DNA from: Haliea sp040221975
GTDB taxonomy: Bacteria > Pseudomonadota > Gammaproteobacteria > Pseudomonadales > Halieaceae
Direction of reading: 5' to 3'
Length of the DNA stretch: 64,000 nucleotides
Assembly: GCA_040221975.1 (NCBI GenBank)
Contig: JAVJWR010000017.1
Location: 124,001 to 188,000 of the forward strand
In this document: positions 8,806-16,441 of the stretch, one piece after another
Layout of the letters: the number at the start of each line of letters is the position of its first letter
Position numbering within the stretch: the first letter of the stretch is position 1
Position numbers and translations under genes: made by a program
Notes under the pieces: generated by a model
What the model was told of the DNA's origin: nothing
Seen by the model: only the letters and a program-made list of their open reading frames with translations
Database searches by the model: none

Positions 8806-9992
8806 TGAGCAATGAAATCGCCATTATCGGCGCCGGCATGCACCCCTGGGGCAAATGGGGCCACAATTTCGTCGAGTACGGCGTGGCCGCGGCCCGCGAG
8901 GCCCTGGCAGACGCCGGCATCCCCTGGCGCGACGTCAAGTTCGTTTCCGGCGGCGCCACCATCCGCTGCGGCTATCCCGGCTATGTCGCCGGCGCCACCT
9001 TCGCCCAGGCCCTGGGCTGGCAGGGCTGCGAGGTCAACACCTCCTACGCCGCCTGCGCCTCCGGCTCCCAGGCCCTGGCGGCCGCCCGCAACAAGATCCT
9101 GGCCGGCGACTGCGAGGTCGCGCTGGTGGTCGGTGCGGACACGACACCCAAGGGCTTCCTAGCCCCTGCCGGCGGCTACCGTCCGGAGGACCCGGACTGG
9201 GTGCGCTTCTACCTGGGCATCACCAATCCCACCTACTTCGCTCTCTACGCGCGTCGGCGCATGGACCTGTATGGGGATACCCTGGAGGACTTCGCCGCGG
9301 TCAAGGTCAAGAACTCCCTGGTCGGCAGCAAGAACCCGCGCGCCCGCTACCGCAAGTGTTTCACAGCCGAGGATGTGGCCGCATCGGCCATGGTCGCAGA
9401 CCCACTGCGATTGATGGACATCTGCGCCACCAGCGACGGCGGCGCCGCCCTGATCGTCTGCAGCCTGGACTACGCCAAGCGCATCGGCAAGGGTGACGCC
9501 CCGCGGATCGCGGCCATCTCCACCGTCACCCCCAGCTTCGCCAGTGCCGTGGTGGAGATGCCCGACATCGCCACCGATTCCGCGGCCGCAGCCGGCATTG
9601 AAGCTCACAGCTTCCGCGCTTCGCTACCGGTAAAAGCCTATGAGGAAGCGGGCATCAGCCCGAAGGATGTGGATGTGGCCGAAGTCTACGACCTGTCGAC
9701 CGCGCTGGAGCTGGACTGGATCGAAGACCTGCAGCTGACACCGCGGGGAGAAGCCGCCCGGTGGCTGCGCCGGGGCGACACCGCCGTGGGCGGCAAGATC
9801 CCGGTAAATCCCTCCGGCGGCCTGGCCTGCTTCGGGGAAGCGGTTCCCGCCCAGGCCCTGGCCCAGGTCTGCGAACTGACCTGGCAGCTGCGCGGTCAGA
9901 GCGGCGACCGCCAGGTGCAGGGCGCGAGGGTGGGCATAACTGCCAACCAGGGCCTGTTCGGGCACGGCAGTTCGGTGATCGTGAAGCGCTGA
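8805..9992 (+). CDS. SCP2-type thiolase-like enzyme (lipid-transfer protein family)
   Basis: A 395-aa thiolase-superfamily protein that probably cleaves an acyl-CoA side chain together with the DUF35 protein. The nucleophile-loop Cys is present (AACASGSQAL, Cys84), and the C-terminal blocks NPSGGLACFGEAVPA and NQGLFGHGSS are in family positions. Keeping Cys84 favours a true thiolase or condensing role. Related Ltp2 enzymes are retro-aldolases that use Tyr, and this cannot be settled from sequence alone. The ATG at 8805 overlaps the DUF35 stop and has GGGAGG about 10 nt upstream. Confidence 0.87.
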   Translation: MSNEIAIIGAGMHPWGKWGHNFVEYGVAAAREALADAGIPWRDVKFVSGGATIRCGYPGYVAGATFAQALGWQGCEVNTSYAACASGSQALAAARNKILAGDCEVALVVGADTTPKGFLAPAGGYRPEDPDWVRFYLGITNPTYFALYARRRMDLYGDTLEDFAAVKVKNSLVGSKNPRARYRKCFTAEDVAASAMVADPLRLMDICATSDGGAALIVCSLDYAKRIGKGDAPRIAAISTVTPSFASAVVEMPDIATDSAAAAGIEAHSFRASLPVKAYEEAGISPKDVDVAEVYDLSTALELDWIEDLQLTPRGEAARWLRRGDTAVGGKIPVNPSGGLACFGEAVPAQALAQVCELTWQLRGQSGDRQVQGARVGITANQGLFGHGSSVIVKR

Positions 9993-10030
9993 AACCTTGA
10001 TTGATCCGCTGTCTTGGGCAGCGTATTTTC

Positions 10031-10039
10031 TGGTATAAG
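10031..10039 (+). promoter_or_regulatory. Candidate extended -10 promoter for the reductase fusion gene
   Basis: TGGTATAAG fits the extended -10 form (TG, one base, TATAAG) and lies 48 nt before the ATG at 10087. No good -35 hexamer stands at the usual distance, which extended -10 promoters tolerate. Confidence 0.35.
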
Positions 10040-10086
10040 CAGGTTCCGGGGGCAATACTGCGCCCCCCAGGCAGACAGGAGCCGGC

Positions 10087-12228
10087 ATGAAAACCGTGGT
10101 CAGCATCAGCCTTGGCCCAGCGGGCCTCGATTTCGATTTCCGGACCCGTTTCCTCGGCAGGCGGCTGCGGGTCCTGCGCATTGGTACCGACGGCGACACC
10201 AGCAGGGCTGAGACACTACTGCAGGAATGGCAACAACAGGCCGATGCCATTGGCCTGGGGGCGGTGCGCGATCATCGGCAGGTGGGGGTGCGCAAGTACG
10301 AGCAGGCGCCAACCCGGCGACTGCTGCAGCAGGTCACCCGGGTGCCGGCGACCACGGGCGCCCGACTGCGGGACATCCTCCAGGAATGGTCCATCCGCCA
10401 CACCCAGAGTACCCTGCCAGGTTTTTTCAACAACAGCCGCACGCTGTTCATGAGTGGCGCCGCCAGCTATCGCGCGGCGCAGATCCTGGCCGAATTCACC
10501 GATAACCTCGTGTTTGCCGACCCGGTCAGGGAACTGGGCATCCCCAAGTTCCTCACCTCACTGCCGGCGCTGGAACTGTATGTGGCCGGCACGCACCCGC
10601 TACTGAGCTGGCAGGCTCCACAGATACTGCGGCCGTCTCTCGCAGTGCTGCAGGAATGGAACCAGTTCCTGCTGCGCAAGGCACTGCACAAGGCCCACGT
10701 AGTCGCCGCCAGCTTCGATGAGCTCGCGCCCTTCGGGCTGGAGGAACTGGCGGGCAAGACAGTGCTCAGTGCCACCACTTCCAGGGAGCGGCTCGCAAGC
10801 CTGGGTGAACGGGGTGTCGACATGGTGGTGGACTACACCCCGGTGATCAGCGGCCGCCTGCTGGGAGTCAACGTGGTCGAAGCCATGATCATGGCCGCCC
10901 TGGGAAAACGCCCGGAAGAGCTCGGCAACGACGACTTGCTGGAGATCATCGAGAGTCTCGGGATCGAACCGCGCATACTCTACCCCGCGGGCTTCAAGCG
11001 CCGGAGTCGCTTCGCCTTCGTCATCCATCCCCTGTCGCAGCAGTACCTCGCCAAGGCCAGGCCACTGGACACTGTCGCCCGCTTCTCGCCACCACCGGTG
11101 ATGGATGCACTGGAAAAAATTATGGCGTACTCGCCGCCCTTCACCTACTCGAGGGTGAACGGCATCAAGTCACCCACCGGTGCCGAGGCGGAGGGCTGGC
11201 TGATCACCGTGGGCGGCACCCCGAAAGAGATCATGGCGCACAGCCCCGAATTCACCTATCGGCGCCTGCTGGCCGCCGCCGAGATGGCGCGCCGGATGGG
11301 TGCCCAGATCATGGGCCTGGGCGCCTTCACCAAGGTCATTGGCGACGCCGGCATCACCGTCGCCAAGCGGGCGCCCCTGCCGATAACCACCGGCAACAGC
11401 TACAGCGCCTCGGGTGCCCTGTGGGCGGCCCACGAGGCCACCCTGCGGCTGGGGCTGGTGCGGGTGGGACCCAGCGGACGCATGGCGGGCAAGGCCATGG
11501 TAGTCGGTGCCACCGGCGCCATTGGCTCGGTCTGCGCCCGGCTGCTGGCGCGGGCGGTGGACGAGCTGTACCTGGTGTCTCCGGAGAGCGCCAAGCTGCT
11601 GGCCCTGAAGGAAACCATCGAGCACGAGACCGATAACAGCGCCCTGCACCTCATGGGTACAGCAGAGCGCCACCTGGACGACATGGACATGATCGTCACC
11701 GCCACTTCCGGCGCCGGCAAGAAGATCCTGGACATCATGCAGGTCAAACCCGGCTGCGTGATCACCGATGTGGCGCGACCGCTGGACATCCCCGCGGAAG
11801 ATGTCGCCAAACGACCGGATGTGCTGGTGATCGAGTCCGGGGAAATCCGCCTGCCCGGCGAAGTGCGGATGAAGGACATCGGCCTGCCTCCCAACGTGGT
11901 CTTCGCCTGCCTGGCCGAAACCATCCTCCTGGCGCTGGAGGGCCGCTTCGAGAACTTCACCCTCGGTCGCCAGATCGAGTGGGAGAAGGTGCGGGAGATC
12001 TACCAGCTGGGCCTGAAGCACGGCATGCAGCTGGCAGCCATTTCCGGTGTCAACGGACCCTATTCAGACGCCGACCTGCAGCAGGTCCGGGAGCTGGCGC
12101 TGGCCGCGCGCGAGACGGCCGCCAGGCCCACGCCCAAACCCAGGTCCACGCCCAAACCCAAACCCAAGTCCAAGTCCAGGCCCCGGCCGGCGGCCAACAG
12201 TCGACGCCCGGCTCGAGGCAAGGGCTGA
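10087..12228 (+). CDS. Two-domain oxidoreductase: quinate-dehydrogenase-annotated N-terminal domain plus acyl-ACP-reductase-like C-terminal domain
   Basis: A 713-aa protein. Residues about 340-660 resemble cyanobacterial aldehyde-forming acyl-ACP reductase. They include MGLGAFTKVIGDAGITVA, the ITTGNSYSA block, Rossmann motif GATGAIG (474-480), a VKPGCVITDVARP segment, and FACLAET with Cys608 where the catalytic Cys of that enzyme lies, followed by NFTLGRQ and LKHGMQ. Residues 1 to about 330 start VVSISLGPAG and contain RIGTDGD and AIGLG, like proteins often annotated as quinate 5-dehydrogenase; their true role is unclear to me. The C-terminus (about 675-713) is a Pro/Lys/Arg tail. The combination suggests reduction of an acyl thioester to an aldehyde. 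Confidence 0.8.
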   Translation: MKTVVSISLGPAGLDFDFRTRFLGRRLRVLRIGTDGDTSRAETLLQEWQQQADAIGLGAVRDHRQVGVRKYEQAPTRRLLQQVTRVPATTGARLRDILQEWSIRHTQSTLPGFFNNSRTLFMSGAASYRAAQILAEFTDNLVFADPVRELGIPKFLTSLPALELYVAGTHPLLSWQAPQILRPSLAVLQEWNQFLLRKALHKAHVVAASFDELAPFGLEELAGKTVLSATTSRERLASLGERGVDMVVDYTPVISGRLLGVNVVEAMIMAALGKRPEELGNDDLLEIIESLGIEPRILYPAGFKRRSRFAFVIHPLSQQYLAKARPLDTVARFSPPPVMDALEKIMAYSPPFTYSRVNGIKSPTGAEAEGWLITVGGTPKEIMAHSPEFTYRRLLAAAEMARRMGAQIMGLGAFTKVIGDAGITVAKRAPLPITTGNSYSASGALWAAHEATLRLGLVRVGPSGRMAGKAMVVGATGAIGSVCARLLARAVDELYLVSPESAKLLALKETIEHETDNSALHLMGTAERHLDDMDMIVTATSGAGKKILDIMQVKPGCVITDVARPLDIPAEDVAKRPDVLVIESGEIRLPGEVRMKDIGLPPNVVFACLAETILLALEGRFENFTLGRQIEWEKVREIYQLGLKHGMQLAAISGVNGPYSDADLQQVRELALAARETAARPTPKPRSTPKPKPKSKSRPRPAANSRRPARGKG

Positions 12229-12262
12229 GCGACCCCGGACGTTACACGAACCCGGCCGACGT

Positions 12263-13126
12263 TTACCCCCGCTCCAGCCTCTCGATATGCGCTGCCGCCG
12301 CCAGCACCCGCCGCGCCTCGTCCACATGCATGGTCTCGATCAACTTGCCATCCAGCACCGCCACGCCCTTGCCTGCGACCGTGGCCTGCTCCCAGGAATC
12401 GAGCACCCTGCGCGCATGCTCCAATGCGGCGGCATCGGGCCCGAATACGGTGTTGGTCACGGCGATCTGCCCCGGGTGAATCAGGGTCTTGCCGTCAAAG
12501 CCCAGGGCACGGCCCTGCTCGCAGACAGCGCGCAGGCCTGCTTCATTCTTGATATCCAGATAGACGCCATCCAGCACGGTAACGCCCGCCTGGCGTGCAG
12601 CCATGACGCAGCGGCCCAGGGCGTACTGCAGACCAGTGCGGGCCGGGTCCGATGGCAGGCGCAGCTCACAGGCCAGATCCGTGGTGCCCATCAGCAGTGC
12701 TGTCAGTCGGCCATAACCGGCAATCGCCTCCACATTGGCCACACCGGCCGGAGTCTCGATCATCGCCCACAGGGTCATGTCCGGGCGCTGCAGTTCCTCC
12801 AGCAGAGCGGATACCTGGTGTAACTGCGCCACGGACTCCACCTTCGGCAGGCACAGGGTGGTCACGGGAGTGACGGCCAGGGCGCGGATATCCGCCTCGC
12901 CCCAGGGAGTGGCCAGGGCGTTGCAGCGCGCCACCAGTTGCCGGGGACCATAACCGCCGGCGGCCAGCTGGGCTAGCAGCTGCTCCCGGGCTGCGGCCTT
13001 TTTCCCGGCTGCGACCGCGTCTTCGAGGTCGAAGACCACCGCATCCACAGGCAGCTCGCGAGCCTTGTCCATGGCCCGCTGGTTGACAGCGGGCATGTAC
13101 AGCGCGGAACGCAATATCGTGGTCAC
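12263..13126 (-). CDS. HpcH/HpaI aldolase-family CoA-ester lyase (CitE-like)
   Basis: A 287-aa TIM-barrel lyase of the citrate lyase beta/malyl-CoA lyase group. Family marks are RSALYMPAVN near the start, DLEDAVAAGKK (acidic metal and substrate residues) and the central LPKVESVAQL, with MIETPAGV carrying the metal-binding Glu. Such stand-alone CitE-like enzymes cleave or form 3-hydroxyacyl-CoA esters using Mg2+. It starts at GTG 13126, overlapping the cytochrome c stop (GTGA), as the last gene of a five-gene operon. The exact substrate is unknown. Confidence 0.85.
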   Translation of the reverse strand: MTTILRSALYMPAVNQRAMDKARELPVDAVVFDLEDAVAAGKKAAAREQLLAQLAAGGYGPRQLVARCNALATPWGEADIRALAVTPVTTLCLPKVESVAQLHQVSALLEELQRPDMTLWAMIETPAGVANVEAIAGYGRLTALLMGTTDLACELRLPSDPARTGLQYALGRCVMAARQAGVTVLDGVYLDIKNEAGLRAVCEQGRALGFDGKTLIHPGQIAVTNTVFGPDAAALEHARRVLDSWEQATVAGKGVAVLDGKLIETMHVDEARRVLAAAAHIERLERG

Positions 13127-13581
13127 AGTTCTGTCTCCGTGTTGGCTGCGGGCCCCGATGCCTCTTCGGGAGATGGCTCAACGCCCCGTACCGAGGCGCG
13201 TTTCAGGTAGGTCACCAGGTCCGCCCGCTGCTGCGGGTCGGGAATCCCGCGGGCCATCATGGTGGTGTCGGGGAACATGGCCAGCGGGTCTGCCAGCCAC
13301 AGGAACAGGAGCTGCGGAGTCCAGACAAATTCCGCCTCGCGGAAGGTCTCCGAGTAGTGCTCAAAGCCAGGTTGCTTGCCCGCCACCTGGCCAAAGATCC
13401 GGTGCAGACTGGGCCCATTGTTGTGGCCCATTTCCTTTTCGGGGTAGTGGCAGGTACGGCACTGGCCAAACAGCAAACGGCCCCGTTCGTAATCCCCTTC
13501 CGGCATCACCACCGGGGCGTTCTCCGCCAGTAGCGCGGGCGCCGCGACAGCCAGGGCAATAGCGGCAAGCCAGCGCTTCAC
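13123..13581 (-). CDS. Periplasmic class I c-type cytochrome
   Basis: A 152-aa monoheme cytochrome c. It has a cleavable signal peptide (AAIALAVAAPALLA), heme-binding motif CRTCH at residues 41-45, and a likely axial Met in TTMMARGIPD near residue 109, matching the cytochrome c550-type layout. A polar tail rich in Glu and Pro follows the fold. It starts at GTG 13581, which overlaps the stop of the Tat flavoprotein gene by 4 nt. The strict coupling suggests that it is the flavoprotein's electron acceptor in the periplasm. Confidence 0.9.
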   Translation of the reverse strand: MKRWLAAIALAVAAPALLAENAPVVMPEGDYERGRLLFGQCRTCHYPEKEMGHNNGPSLHRIFGQVAGKQPGFEHYSETFREAEFVWTPQLLFLWLADPLAMFPDTTMMARGIPDPQQRADLVTYLKRASVRGVEPSPEEASGPAANTETEL

Positions 13582-15101
13582 GCGGCCACCCCGGCACGTG
13601 CGGCCGCGATACCGGCGCGACGGCCAAAAAAGGTGCAGTCCCCGACCGAGAGGCCGCTGGCAATATAGGGTGCCACCGGCAAACCGGCGGCTGTGCGGCC
13701 CACCGCGTAAAGGCCGGGGATGGTTTCGCCGAAGGAGTTTATAACACGCCCGTCGACATCCGTGTGCAGGCCGCCAAAGGTGTGGGCGGTAAAGAATGCC
13801 CGCTTCACCGACATGTCCCAGGCCTTGAACGGAGGCTTGTCCAGGGGCTGCAGGTAGCGCTCCTGCTTCTGGAACAGGGGGTCGCGGCCAGTGGCGGCAA
13901 AGCGATTGTAGTAGGCCACCGTGTGCTGCAGGGAACCCTGGGGGAAATCGGTACGCGCTGCCAGGTCGCCGATGGTCGGCGCCTCCGCGACCATGAGAAA
14001 GTTGTCCTGGTGGAAATCGAAACTGCTGGCAGCATCCGTGATCAACCAGGCCCTGCCCTGCTGCTGGTAGGCGATGGCGTCACCGAGCACACCGTAGTAG
14101 CTGTCCTCGCCGATGAAGCGCTGACCGCTGGCATTGACCACGATCCCGGCCAGGGTGGACTCCGGCGGGTAGATGGGCGTAATGGCAAAGCCTTCGTGCA
14201 TGCGCAGGGTTTCACCTCCGGCGGCCGTACCCATGGCGATGCCCTCCCCCAGATCGCCGGCATTGCCCCAGGGCGTCGAGCAGTCAAACAGCGCAGGCGC
14301 GTGACGCTGCACCATGTCGCGGTTGTGAATGAAGCCGCCACAGGCCAGCACCACCCCGCGGCGGGCGCGGACGTTGTACTCGCGTCCGTCCTGGAGCACC
14401 TGCATGCCCACCACCCGGCCGTCGCTCTCCAGCACCAGGCGCTGCCCGGATACTCCCGCGCGCATGGTTACCCCGGCGGCCCGGGTCTGCGCCAGCAGCG
14501 CTTCCATCAGGCGCCGTCCGCCGGTCATCCCGGGCTCGCCGGGCACATGGCCGCGGGGCGCGGGGCGGGCGGTATCGCGTGCAGGCCAGGCGAGTTCATT
14601 GCCAGAGTAGTACAGCGACTCGTCACCCAGGGTCAGTTCCTTGACGTCGGTATAGCGGTCGTTATACGGGATGCCCATCGCCACCAGCCAGTCGAAATGG
14701 GCGACGCTCTCTTCGCAATAGAGCTGGATCTTGTCGAGCTGGGGATAGCCGCCACTGTTGTTGGCAATGAAGCGGTACATCTCCTCGACCGTGTCCTCGA
14801 AGCCCGCCGCCTTCTGCAGGGCGGTGCCACCGCCCGCGTAGACCACGCCACCAGACATGGCGGAGGAGCCGCCGAAGCGCGGCAGGGATTCGATCAGCAG
14901 TACCCGGGCGCCGCTGCGCCGGGCCTCGATGGCGGCACTGCAGGCGGCGGAGCCGGAGCCCGCGACCAGCACGTCGACGCTGTCATCCCATGCCCCGATC
15001 TCGCGGCTGGCCAGCGCCGCAGCCGGACCGGACAGGGCAACACCTGCACCCAAGCCGAGACCCGCCAGCAGCTGCCTGCGCCGGAGACCGGAGCGCGTCA
15101 C
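13578..15101 (-). CDS. Tat-exported FAD-dependent dehydrogenase (fumarate reductase/3-ketosteroid dehydrogenase superfamily)
   Basis: A 507-aa flavoprotein. The N-terminus has twin arginines within RSGLRRRQLLAG followed by a hydrophobic stretch and AxA site, so it should be folded with FAD in the cytoplasm and exported by Tat. The FAD-binding fold begins at VDVLVAGSGSAACSAAIEA and continues with RRGVVLACGGF. The C-terminal FAD motif is PGLYAVGRTAAGLPV followed by YIASGLSVGDCTFFGRRAG. This superfamily includes flavocytochrome c, urocanate reductase and KstD. Partnering a c-type cytochrome points to substrate oxidation with electrons passed to the respiratory chain. The substrate is not deducible. 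Confidence 0.87.
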   Translation of the reverse strand: MTRSGLRRRQLLAGLGLGAGVALSGPAAALASREIGAWDDSVDVLVAGSGSAACSAAIEARRSGARVLLIESLPRFGGSSAMSGGVVYAGGGTALQKAAGFEDTVEEMYRFIANNSGGYPQLDKIQLYCEESVAHFDWLVAMGIPYNDRYTDVKELTLGDESLYYSGNELAWPARDTARPAPRGHVPGEPGMTGGRRLMEALLAQTRAAGVTMRAGVSGQRLVLESDGRVVGMQVLQDGREYNVRARRGVVLACGGFIHNRDMVQRHAPALFDCSTPWGNAGDLGEGIAMGTAAGGETLRMHEGFAITPIYPPESTLAGIVVNASGQRFIGEDSYYGVLGDAIAYQQQGRAWLITDAASSFDFHQDNFLMVAEAPTIGDLAARTDFPQGSLQHTVAYYNRFAATGRDPLFQKQERYLQPLDKPPFKAWDMSVKRAFFTAHTFGGLHTDVDGRVINSFGETIPGLYAVGRTAAGLPVAPYIASGLSVGDCTFFGRRAGIAAARAGVAA

Positions 15102-15796
15102 CGGGGTAGCTCCCGAATGTATTCTAGCTGGTAATTGATCATGTAGGTTCGGTGGCGGGGCCCTGTGGCGCTTTCACAGCAGTCCTCGTAGCCCGCATCG
15201 CCCTCGTAGAGAAAGCAGATTCCACCCTCCAGCATCACCATTCGGGGCACGTACAGGAACGGTTGCCGCTCGCGCACGGCGGCCTGGGCCGCTGCGCAGC
15301 AATCATGGTCGGCAAGGTCGGCCAGGCTGATGAAAGTCGGCGGCAGCAAACGAAACACGTTGTCGGTGTCGCGAATTTCCGCAAAAGCCTGCTGCGGACG
15401 CAGCCAGCGGTGGGCAGCGATCTCGCCGCCATCGACCCGGATTTCCTGGTCGTCATCCAGCACCGCGAGGAAGAACCAGGTGCTGTAGCGGCGCTTGGCG
15501 CCTTCCGGAGTGGTCCAGTGGGAGAGATAACTGAGCTGCTCCGGCGCGATCACCACCCCGGCCTCTTCCCCGGTCTCGCGGATGGCCGCATTGACCGCGG
15601 CCTGGTAGTCATCGCCAGGCGCTGTGTAATCGGCGGGATCGACCCGTCCGCCCGGGAACACCCACTCGCCGCCCATGTGCTTGAGAGCGGCGTTGCGCTG
15701 CAGCAACAACACTTCCGGCCCGGTGGGACCGTCCCGCATCAACACCACGGTCGCCGCCGGGTGCACCGGCACCGCCTGTTCACTCAGCTCAAGCAT
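15098..15796 (-). CDS. NUDIX hydrolase with an expanded Nudix loop
   Basis: A 232-aa Nudix-fold protein. The canonical RExxEEAG core is intact (RETGEEAGV, residues 73-81), but about 22 residues separate it from the GG at 49-50, longer than in the classic box. This loop form is seen in the NUDT19-like CoA diphosphatase group. A role trimming CoA esters would suit the neighbouring acyl-CoA genes, but that is inference. The ATG at 15796 is 9 nt after the maoC stop. The stop overlaps the GTG of the flavoprotein gene (GTGA). Confidence 0.85.
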   Translation of the reverse strand: MLELSEQAVPVHPAATVVLMRDGPTGPEVLLLQRNAALKHMGGEWVFPGGRVDPADYTAPGDDYQAAVNAAIRETGEEAGVVIAPEQLSYLSHWTTPEGAKRRYSTWFFLAVLDDDQEIRVDGGEIAAHRWLRPQQAFAEIRDTDNVFRLLPPTFISLADLADHDCCAAAQAAVRERQPFLYVPRMVMLEGGICFLYEGDAGYEDCCESATGPRHRTYMINYQLEYIRELPR

Positions 15797-15805
15797 GCCA
15801 TCACC

Positions 15806-16261
15806 TCAGGGAAAGAAGCGGCTGATGGTGTCGATCACACAGGCCGGCCGGTCACTGCCCTCGACTTCGATGGTCATGCGCACAACCACCTGCACCCCAC
15901 CTTTCACTTCTTCGGCACTGAGGATTTCGCCACTGCCCCGGACCCGGCTGCCCACCGGCACCGGTGCCGGGAAGCGGACCTTGTCGCAGCCATAGTTCAC
16001 GCCCATGGAGACATTGTCGACCCGCAGCAGCTGGGGCAGAAACAGGTTCGCCAGCGACAGGGTCAGGTAGCCGTGGGCTATGGTCTTGCCGAAAGGCCCC
16101 TGCGATGCGCGTTCGGGGTCGACGTGGATCCACTGGTGGTCCCCGGTCGCCTCCGCAAACAGATTGATACGCTGCTGGTCTATCAGCAGCCAATCGCTGC
16201 TGCCGAGGTGAGTACCTGCGGTGCCCAGCAGGGCGGCTGGATTGTCGAAAACGGTCGTCAT
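15806..16261 (-). CDS. MaoC-family (R)-specific enoyl-CoA hydratase
   Basis: A 151-aa hotdog-fold hydratase/dehydratase. The catalytic motif FAEATGDHQWIHVD carries Asp41 and His46, and the downstream AHGYLTLSL strand is typical. It adds water to trans-2-enoyl-CoA. The ATG at 16261 gives the usual family N-terminus (MTTVFDNP); the frame runs 29 codons further upstream without family similarity. It is the first gene of the coupled operon maoC-nudix-flavoprotein-cytochrome c-citE-like, and is transcribed away from the RND pump operon. Confidence 0.9.
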   Translation of the reverse strand: MTTVFDNPAALLGTAGTHLGSSDWLLIDQQRINLFAEATGDHQWIHVDPERASQGPFGKTIAHGYLTLSLANLFLPQLLRVDNVSMGVNYGCDKVRFPAPVPVGSRVRGSGEILSAEEVKGGVQVVVRMTIEVEGSDRPACVIDTISRFFP

Positions 16262-16378
16262 CGGGGGCGGTATCCCTGTTGCCAGACAGATCGGGACTAT
16301 AGCACCCGGAGCCAGCAGGGGCAGCCGGGACGGTTCAATGTTTCCCACCAGCCGTTGCGGGATTCATGTCAGCAGGTA

Positions 16379-16408
16379 TTGGCGCGATTACAATCATGGT
16401 GTTATAGT
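16379..16408 (+). promoter_or_regulatory. Candidate promoter for RND pump 1
   Basis: TTGGCG (16379-16384), an 18-bp spacer and TATAGT (16403-16408) form a plausible sigma-70 promoter, with the -10 inside the inverted repeat at 16396-16423. TACAAT at 16389 is an alternative -10 element without a good -35. Confidence 0.35.
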
Positions 16409-16423
16409 TATGTATAACACCAT
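16396..16423. promoter_or_regulatory. Perfect inverted repeat, probable operator of the RND pump operon
   Basis: Two perfect 11-bp arms, ATGGTGTTATA and TATAACACCAT, flank a 6-bp spacer (GTTATG). The element ends 18 nt before the ATG of the RND permease and overlaps the candidate -10 box. The size and symmetry fit a dimeric repressor of the TetR or MarR type. No such regulator gene is adjacent, so the factor would be encoded elsewhere. Confidence 0.65.
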
Positions 16424-16441
16424 ATCAATGCGGACAGAACC

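Noticed and set aside
13764..15134. A 456-codon plus-strand frame opposite the Tat flavoprotein
   Set aside because: The minus strand encodes an intact Tat signal and FAD fold; the plus-strand product shows no family match.
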